From assembly GCA_030630585.1 (NCBI GenBank), contig DAOVMU010000038.1, forward strand, positions 1 to 10,048: a stretch of 10,048 bases of DNA, written 5' to 3'. Source of the stretch: Candidatus Bathyarchaeota archaeon. GTDB taxonomy: Archaea; Thermoproteota; Bathyarchaeia; Bathyarchaeales; Bathycorpusculaceae. The notes beneath the pieces were generated by a model. The model ran no database searches. It had not been told where the DNA came from and saw only the letters and a list, made by a program, of their open reading frames with translations. This document shows positions 5,419 to 10,048 of the stretch, in pieces. The stretch's first letter is position 1, and every line of letters begins with the position of its first letter. The translations under genes and the position numbers were made by a program.

Positions 5419-5928
5419 GTGAAAACTGCACTATGCAACTTCTGTTTAAAGAGTGGGATGCTATGCCAAAAGTGTTTGGCGAGAGTTAAGTCTGGCGAAA
5501 TAAGCGAATCAGACTTGAAAATTGCCCGCTTGCTTTTATCCTTAGAGGATAAATATCCTTCTCTTCAGAATGTTTATTTTCACAAGTCTGTGGATGCTGA
5601 CAATACGTTGGCAGTAATTGTTGGGCGGGGTGATATTCCTCGTCTTTTGGGTCATGGTGGAAAGATCATTAAGACTTTGGGCACTAAGGTTCGTAAGGCT
5701 ATTCGTGTTTTAGAGTATGGGGTTGACGATAGAAAGTTTCTAGAAGATTTGTTTGCTCCTTTAAGCATAGTGACGATAAACACTATTTGGCTGCCTGATG
5801 GAACAACTGAAACTAGGGTTATTTTGAGGAAGCGGCGTGGGAGACCGTCGCCTTTTAATGTGAAGGCTTTGAAGGCGATCGCCCAAAAAGTTCGCAACAT
5901 GACTCTACGTGTGGAGTTTGCAGATTAG
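5419..5928 (+). CDS. Zn-finger and KH-domain RNA-binding protein (NusA-like)
   Basis: A 169-residue protein of the archaeal type often annotated as a KH-domain or NusA-like transcription factor. The N terminus has C6-x2-C9 and C16-x2-C19, a small zinc knuckle. Residues 26-45 form a helix, and the core from about 50 to 105 contains the KH signature loop G78-H-G-G81 (in RLLGHGGKIIKTLG), which contacts single-stranded RNA. Residues 107-135 carry the PLSIVTINTIWLPDG segment seen in relatives, which I read as a second KH-like unit. The C terminus is basic. The start is GTG at 5419; TTTATTT at 5394-5400 is about 22 nt upstream, so the message may be leaderless. It ends 14 bp before aspS and is probably co-transcribed with it, in keeping with a role in transcription or RNA handling. 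The exact function is not established. Confidence 0.82.
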   Translation: MKTALCNFCLKSGMLCQKCLARVKSGEISESDLKIARLLLSLEDKYPSLQNVYFHKSVDADNTLAVIVGRGDIPRLLGHGGKIIKTLGTKVRKAIRVLEYGVDDRKFLEDLFAPLSIVTINTIWLPDGTTETRVILRKRRGRPSPFNVKALKAIAQKVRNMTLRVEFAD

Positions 5929-5942
5929 ATGAGCGTGAACTC

Positions 5943-7262
5943 ATGAAGTTGGATTCCATTGGTAACTGGCGTAGGACGCATTATTCTGTTGATGTTAGAC
6001 CTGAACTAGACGGACAAGAAGTTACACTTTTTGGCTGGGTTCAAGAGGTAAGGGCTTTGGGTGGGATACAGTTCGTGATATTGCAGGATAGGGAAGGAAC
6101 AATACAGGTCACTGTGTCGCGGAAAAAGGTGAGTAGCGAAGTGTTGTCGAAGTCTGACCTTTTACAGAAAAGGTATAGCATCGGCGTAAGAGGTGCGGTA
6201 AAGAAAACTGAGATGACGCCCAGAGGCGTCGAAGTGATACCGAAGGAAATTAGAATTCTCAGCAAAGCCACACTTCGTTTGCCAATTGATATAACTGGAA
6301 AAACACCAGCACACATAGACGTTCGACTGGACGCACGAGCGTTGGACCTTTGCCAAGAAGAAAACATAGCTGTTTTCAAGATTCAGCACACAACCGTAGA
6401 TGCACTACGAAGTTACCTATTTGAAAAAGGATTTCTAGAAGCTCATACTCCGCGCATCATCGCTTCAGCAACTGAAGGCGGGGCAGCTCTCTTTCCTGTG
6501 GAATATTTTGAAAAGAAAGCGTTTCTTGCCCAGAGCCCACAATTGTATAAGGAAGAGCTTGTGATGAGCTTGGAAAAAGTCTTCGAAGTAGGACCGTTTT
6601 TCAGGGCTGAGGAGTCCCATACACGACGTCATTTAAGCGAATTTGTTTCAATTGATATCGAGCAGGCATTTGCCACGGCTGAAGATGTAATGCAGTTACT
6701 TGAACAACTGATGCGACATATTTGCAGCGTCGTTAATGAAAAACGCCACAAAGAGTTGGCAACATTAAAACACAGAGTAAAAGTGCCTGAAATCCCTTTC
6801 AAACGATTAAAATATGACGATATTCTGCAAGACTTGAAGCGTGAAGGCATCAAAATTCCGTGGGGTGAGGACATACCAACACCAGCTTTCAGAGCATTAG
6901 GCAAGGTTCATCCATGCTTCTACTTCATAACCGACTGGCCGACACATTCAAAAGCATTTTACATTAAGCCACGCGATGATAATCCAGGACTCTGCGAAGG
7001 CTTCGACCTAATGTGGAGTTGGATAGAACTGGCTTCTGGTGGAACAAGAATAGCCTCTAGAGAGCTTCTGATAAAAAGGTTAAAAGAGAAGGATCTAAAC
7101 CCTGAATCCTTCAAACATCATTTGGAAGTCTTTGATTATGGTATGCCGCCTCATGCAGGATGGGCCGTAGGCCTAGAAAGATTAACAATGATGCTGACCG
7201 GGAAAAAGAACATAAGAGAAGTTACACTTTATCCAAGAGACAAATTTAGGCTCACACCATGA
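5943..7262 (+). CDS. aspS: aspartyl-tRNA synthetase, archaeal type
   Basis: A 439-residue class IIb synthetase that charges tRNA with aspartate using ATP; length and layout match the archaeal/eukaryal type, without the bacterial insertion domain. The N-terminal OB-fold anticodon-binding domain (about 10-108) starts RRTHYS and has GWVQEVRALGG (31-41). The catalytic domain follows: motif 1 region ending in P170, the TEGG and QSPQLYK aspartate/ATP sites (177-180, 198-203), motif 2 FRAEESHTRRHLSEF (220-234) and motif 3 GLERL (410-414). The positions matching W26 and K85 of the Thermococcus enzyme, known to set tRNA(Asp)/tRNA(Asn) discrimination, are Q34 and P93 by hand alignment; the proline is the type found in non-discriminating enzymes. 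ATG at 5943 has a GAGCGTGA purine stretch upstream and follows the KH gene by 14 bp. Confidence 0.95.
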   Translation: MKLDSIGNWRRTHYSVDVRPELDGQEVTLFGWVQEVRALGGIQFVILQDREGTIQVTVSRKKVSSEVLSKSDLLQKRYSIGVRGAVKKTEMTPRGVEVIPKEIRILSKATLRLPIDITGKTPAHIDVRLDARALDLCQEENIAVFKIQHTTVDALRSYLFEKGFLEAHTPRIIASATEGGAALFPVEYFEKKAFLAQSPQLYKEELVMSLEKVFEVGPFFRAEESHTRRHLSEFVSIDIEQAFATAEDVMQLLEQLMRHICSVVNEKRHKELATLKHRVKVPEIPFKRLKYDDILQDLKREGIKIPWGEDIPTPAFRALGKVHPCFYFITDWPTHSKAFYIKPRDDNPGLCEGFDLMWSWIELASGGTRIASRELLIKRLKEKDLNPESFKHHLEVFDYGMPPHAGWAVGLERLTMMLTGKKNIREVTLYPRDKFRLTP

Positions 7263-7289
7263 AAGTTTCAGTAAACCGAAAAATTAGAG

Positions 7290-7298
7290 CTTTATATT
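7290..7298 (+). promoter_or_regulatory. TATA-like box ahead of the exported protein gene
   Basis: CTTTATATT matches an archaeal TATA box and predicts transcription start near 7320, giving a leader of about 90 nt. A second weaker candidate (GATAAAAC, 7364-7371) would give a much shorter leader. Both lie between aspS and the next gene. Confidence 0.35.
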
Positions 7299-7410
7299 GA
7301 CTCTTCATGGAAATCTACACATAGAATACTCTGTCTTGTCTTATAGAAGTATCCTACAGAAGGGATAAAACAGACGGTTCCCCTTATTTTCTTAAAGGAG
7401 AAAAAAGAGA

Positions 7411-7839
7411 ATGAAGTTTGCTTTATTGCCTCTATTGTTGGCCACCTTGATCATTACAGTTGGCTTCTCAGCCGTAGGCTCAGTCAATCAATCATTGACT
7501 TGCTCAGCATGCGACGGAGGTGTAGTTGACAAAACGCCCTGTGAAGGCTTCACAGTAAAAATCAAATTCAAAAACACTGGAACAACTGAGGGCACATGGT
7601 CTATCAACGTAGCCTTTGAAGGCGAAGCGTGGACTTGGAGTGGAACACAAAAAACATTAACTCTTGAGCCATGTCATAAGAAAACTTTGACCTGGAATGG
7701 AAATGTTCCAGAAGGCGCTCCAATAGAGTCAGTGGCAAGGCTCGTAGTCTATTACGGCGGTTCCTTTGAGACGCTAGACTGGTGGATACACGTGATCGAC
7801 GGTGCCGAACTAACAATAACCTCAAGCATAGTAGAATAG
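7411..7839 (+). CDS. small exported CARDB-like beta-sandwich protein
   Basis: A 142-residue protein with an N-terminal hydrophobic segment (residues 3-22) after one lysine, consistent with a signal peptide or membrane anchor. The rest alternates like an immunoglobulin-type beta sandwich; the stretch FTVKIKFKNTGTTEGTWSINV (47-67) is the first strand pair typical of CARDB-like domains in archaeal surface proteins. Four cysteines (C31, C34, C44, C88) lie outside the signal region and could form two disulfides. No catalytic site is visible. A good GGAG (7397-7400) sits 10 nt before the ATG. It is probably outside the membrane; its function is unknown. It does not appear to be co-transcribed with aspS, since 148 bp and a TATA-like box separate them. 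Confidence 0.75.
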   Translation: MKFALLPLLLATLIITVGFSAVGSVNQSLTCSACDGGVVDKTPCEGFTVKIKFKNTGTTEGTWSINVAFEGEAWTWSGTQKTLTLEPCHKKTLTWNGNVPEGAPIESVARLVVYYGGSFETLDWWIHVIDGAELTITSSIVE

Positions 7840-7879
7840 TCAATCTCGCCGACGTAGTGGTCTATGCTGCTTTGGAGAA

Positions 7880-7897
7880 ACTAACACATTTGTTAGT
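7880..7897. repeat. 7-bp inverted repeat downstream of the exported protein gene
   Basis: ACTAACA-CATT-TGTTAGT is an exact inverted repeat about 40 nt after the stop of the exported protein gene. It could fold as a hairpin at the end of that transcript or, on the other strand, after the pseudogene. There is no T-tract next to it, so it is a weak terminator candidate. Confidence 0.3.
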
Positions 7898-7908
7898 CAA
7901 GGACGCCA

Positions 7909-8414
7909 TCACTGGAGACGTAAACACAGGAGATATTGTATCATTAGCCCCGCTGTATTCTTGGTCAATATCTTAAATCGCGGACGCGATGAGCCAACTT
8001 CAGTCTCTGGCAAGTCGCATTGGTACTTGAGCTTGCAGACTGCTTTGTCTGCTCCTTCCTGTCGTAACCATTGAAAACCTTTTTCAATAAGAGCTTCACC
8101 TGCTCTACTACTTCTTTCTTTGAATCGCACAGCCGGCTCCCATCTTCTCAATACACCTGCTTCTCTCTGAAGCTTAATTCCTAGAACACCACTGATTTTC
8201 TTGCTTTCTTTTAGCGTAGCCATAAGAAAAACGCTCCTTGATTTGCCAAAGCCTCTTGAAATTTGTTCCATCATTTCATGCGGCTATAATCAAAAAGTCC
8301 ACGTTTTTGAAACCAGTGTGTGTGCTTCATGCCTTTTATCCATGCTCTAAGGTAGTGTTCCTTGGATTTTGTCTCCTTCACTGTTATCCTCTTTGATTGA
8401 CACGCCTGTCGCAT
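7909..8414 (-). pseudogene. frameshifted GNAT-type acetyltransferase remnant
   Basis: Two adjacent minus-strand frames read as one protein. Frame one runs from ATG at 8414 to TGA at 8273-8271 (47 codons) and includes WIKGMKHTHWFQKRG and GLFDYSRMK. Frame two begins at 8274 with MMEQISRGFGK and continues through SVFLMATLKESKKISGVLGIK, LRRWEPAVRF and ERSSRAGEALIEKGFQWL, a layout resembling GNAT N-acetyltransferases with a glycine-containing acetyl-CoA loop. Adding one A at the AAA near 8274 would join them. A further frame change is likely near 8345, because a third frame upstream also looks coding (GTG at 8404, VSIKEDNSEGDKIQ). The C-terminal 30 residues also look degraded. It is therefore probably a decaying pseudogene, though a sequencing error in one base cannot be excluded. 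The family call comes from pattern, not alignment. Confidence 0.6.
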
Positions 8415-8460
8415 CTTTTTTGGAAACCCTAATTTCCTAAGAGGTTTTTAGTTGAAAATG

Positions 8461-8480
8461 TTATAAAAGCTGATAAATAA
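8461..8480 (+). promoter_or_regulatory. TATA-like boxes of the PurF gene
   Basis: TTATAAAAG (8461-8469) and GATAAATAA (8472-8480) both resemble TATA boxes. They predict starts near 8490 and 8500, so the transcript would have almost no leader before the ATG at 8501. No ribosome binding site is seen there, in line with a leaderless message. Confidence 0.5.
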
Positions 8481-8500
8481 CCGCATTCTTATTGCGAAAC

Positions 8501-10006
8501 ATGGGAGATCAATTAAGAATCGCCTGTGGAGTATTTGGAGCGATAAACTTCCAAAAACAGTCCATATTTCCTTATATATACTGGGGCTTACGAGCACAAA
8601 ACCACAGGGGACACCAATCCCACGGGTTCCTAACCTATAGCCGTGGAAAATTCCACGTCCACAGAAAACTAGACCTCGTACCAAAAATAAAAACAAACGC
8701 GATCCAAGAATGGTTCGGGCGGTTGCCTGGACACATAGGCATCGGAAACGTCAGATACACAACTTCTGGAAAAACAGACGAAAAATCGTTAATAAAGGGC
8801 ACACAGCCAGTTACAGCCTCCAAAAACGGTTTGAAATTAGCTGTTTCTTTCAACGGAAATGTTGTTAACACATTTCAACTTAAAAAAGAGATAGGCAAGG
8901 AATTTCCGGGGTTCTCTTATGAATGCGACGCAGACCTAGTCTGCCACAAACTCCAAATCGAACTAACTAAAAGCAAAGATATAGCCTCAGCAGTTAAAAC
9001 GTGCATGCAAGAAATCGAAGGAGCTTTTTCCGTAGCAGGTATAACAGAGGACGGTAAATTCTTTGCGTTCAAAGATCCATACGGAATAAGACCATTATGT
9101 GCAGGACACAGTAAAGACTACTCAACGTACGCATTCTCGTCAGAAACGGTCGGTCTAGACATAAACAGCTTTGAAAGAGATTTTGAAATGGAACCCGGCG
9201 AACTTGTAACGGTTGCGAGAGACGGCTTCCAAAGGGAAAAACTAGTTAATCACAGATGTAAAGCCTTTTGCGCTTTCGAATTCGCTTACTTTGCTAGGCC
9301 AGATTCGCGTTTTGATGAAAAATATGTTTATGAAATCCGTGAGGAATTTGGGAGAAACCTCGTTAGAGAGAATCCAGACATTGTTAAGGATGCAGACATA
9401 ATTCTCTCTTTGCCGGAAACAGGTAATGATGGGGCTTTGGGGGTTCATGAAGAATCTGGCCTAAAATGGGAGAGGGCTTCCCGCAGACACCGGTACGTGA
9501 CAGAAAGGGCTTTTATCTTGCTTAATAGAGAGCGGTATTCAACAATTGACAAGAAGATCAATATTCTAGAACCAAAAGTCAAGGGGAAACGGGTCATAGT
9601 AACAGACGACAGCATAGTCAGAGGAGACACAACAAAAGCCATAGTGAAGAAACTGCGCAAAATGGGAGTCAAAAAAGTGTACTTGTTTATAACTTTTCCC
9701 CGCATAATTGGGCCATGCTTTTACGGAATAGACATGGCAACATACGGTCAACTGATAGGCTCAAAACACAGCTGCGAAGAAATTACAGAGATTATAAGCG
9801 CAGACGCTGTGTGCTACCAGTCAATAGACGGTTTCATAAAAGCAACAGGTTTCAGACGAGACCAGCTATGCTTAGCATGTATCACTGGGAAGTACCCGAC
9901 ACCTCTAGCCCAAAAAATCGCAGATGAAATGAAGATAAGATTCTTGAAAGGCTATGAAGAAACAAGAAGGCTTTATGAGATGGTAGAACCTGTGGGAAAG
10001 ACGTAG
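8501..10006 (+). CDS. purF: amidophosphoribosyltransferase (PurF), divergent
   Basis: 501 residues from ATG 8501. The enzyme moves glutamine amide nitrogen to PRPP, making phosphoribosylamine, the first step of purine synthesis. The first eight residues are a short propeptide; C9 (in ACGVFG) is the N-terminal nucleophile of the Ntn glutaminase domain, with RYTTSG (85-90), FNGN (117-120) and DPYGIRPL (192-199). The phosphoribosyltransferase domain has the PRPP loop VIVTDDSIVRGDTT (365-378). C257, C406, C457 and C460 match the four [4Fe-4S] ligands of Bacillus PurF (CAFEFAYFARPDS, PCFYGID, LCLAC). Several usual motif residues differ: RGQE is RGHQ (36-39), the HTRY histidine is N83, and NRYVGRTF is HRYVTERAF (330-338). 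It may be a diverged PurF or a paralog with altered activity. An in-frame TTG at 8492 is an alternative start. It appears monocistronic. Confidence 0.88.
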   Translation: MGDQLRIACGVFGAINFQKQSIFPYIYWGLRAQNHRGHQSHGFLTYSRGKFHVHRKLDLVPKIKTNAIQEWFGRLPGHIGIGNVRYTTSGKTDEKSLIKGTQPVTASKNGLKLAVSFNGNVVNTFQLKKEIGKEFPGFSYECDADLVCHKLQIELTKSKDIASAVKTCMQEIEGAFSVAGITEDGKFFAFKDPYGIRPLCAGHSKDYSTYAFSSETVGLDINSFERDFEMEPGELVTVARDGFQREKLVNHRCKAFCAFEFAYFARPDSRFDEKYVYEIREEFGRNLVRENPDIVKDADIILSLPETGNDGALGVHEESGLKWERASRRHRYVTERAFILLNRERYSTIDKKINILEPKVKGKRVIVTDDSIVRGDTTKAIVKKLRKMGVKKVYLFITFPRIIGPCFYGIDMATYGQLIGSKHSCEEITEIISADAVCYQSIDGFIKATGFRRDQLCLACITGKYPTPLAQKIADEMKIRFLKGYEETRRLYEMVEPVGKT

Positions 10007-10048
10007 TGATAAAATAAATCAAGTTTTCATGTTATCCTTGTAATTCGA

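Noticed and set aside
7782..7976. 64-codon plus-strand open frame after the exported protein gene
   Set aside because: It overlaps the end of the exported protein gene in another frame and the pseudogene on the other strand; no ribosome binding site or family pattern.
1..10048. tRNA, rRNA, CRISPR or insertion sequence
   Set aside because: I looked for T-loop GTTCRA patterns, regularly spaced repeats, transposase motifs and terminal inverted repeats, and found none that hold up.

Overview
The window is chromosomal DNA from an archaeon, most likely a TACK-group (Thermoproteota) lineage and possibly Bathyarchaeia. Evidence: an Alba chromatin protein, a eukaryote-type ribosomal protein eL40, an archaeal-type AspRS, an Lrp/AsnC-type regulator, TATA-like boxes about 25-30 nt ahead of starts, several leaderless-looking starts, and frequent TTG/GTG starts beside GGAG-type ribosome binding sites. 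The base composition is moderately AT-rich. The lineage is inferred from gene types, not from a database comparison. The content is mainly housekeeping; I see no phage, transposon, CRISPR array or defence locus.

Layout. 1-45: 5' end of a possible minus-strand gene running off the left edge. 161-592 (+): zinc-ribbon/coiled-coil protein of unknown function, convergent with 633-1028 (-), a small helical protein of unknown function. 1129-1743 (+): cysteine-rich DUF116 protein, divergent from 633-1028 across a short region with a perfect inverted repeat. 1817-2186 (-): a compact block of tiny genes, with ribosomal protein eL40 (53 aa) followed by an open stretch without a normal start and a 28-codon ORF that is almost entirely Lys/Arg/Thr. 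2362-4861 (-): an apparent operon of Lrp/AsnC-like regulator, sucC and sucD (succinyl-CoA synthetase beta and alpha). 5073-7262 (+): Alba, a Zn-finger/KH RNA-binding protein and aspartyl-tRNA synthetase. 7411-7839 (+): small exported CARDB-like protein. 7909-8414 (-): frameshifted remnant of a GNAT acetyltransferase. 8501-10006 (+): a PurF-type amidophosphoribosyltransferase with a propeptide, an N-terminal cysteine nucleophile and all four iron-sulfur cysteines, but with altered residues in usually conserved motifs.

Functional reading. The sucCD enzyme carries out the substrate-level phosphorylation step of the TCA cycle (or its reverse); the regulator at the head of the operon could control it and itself. 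The Alba/KH/AspRS/eL40 genes are information-processing genes. PurF starts de novo purine synthesis. The most useful points beyond the obvious genes are the short eL40 gene, the unusual sequence downstream of it, the acetyltransferase pseudogene, the palindrome between the TATA box and start of Alba, and the sequence departures in PurF.
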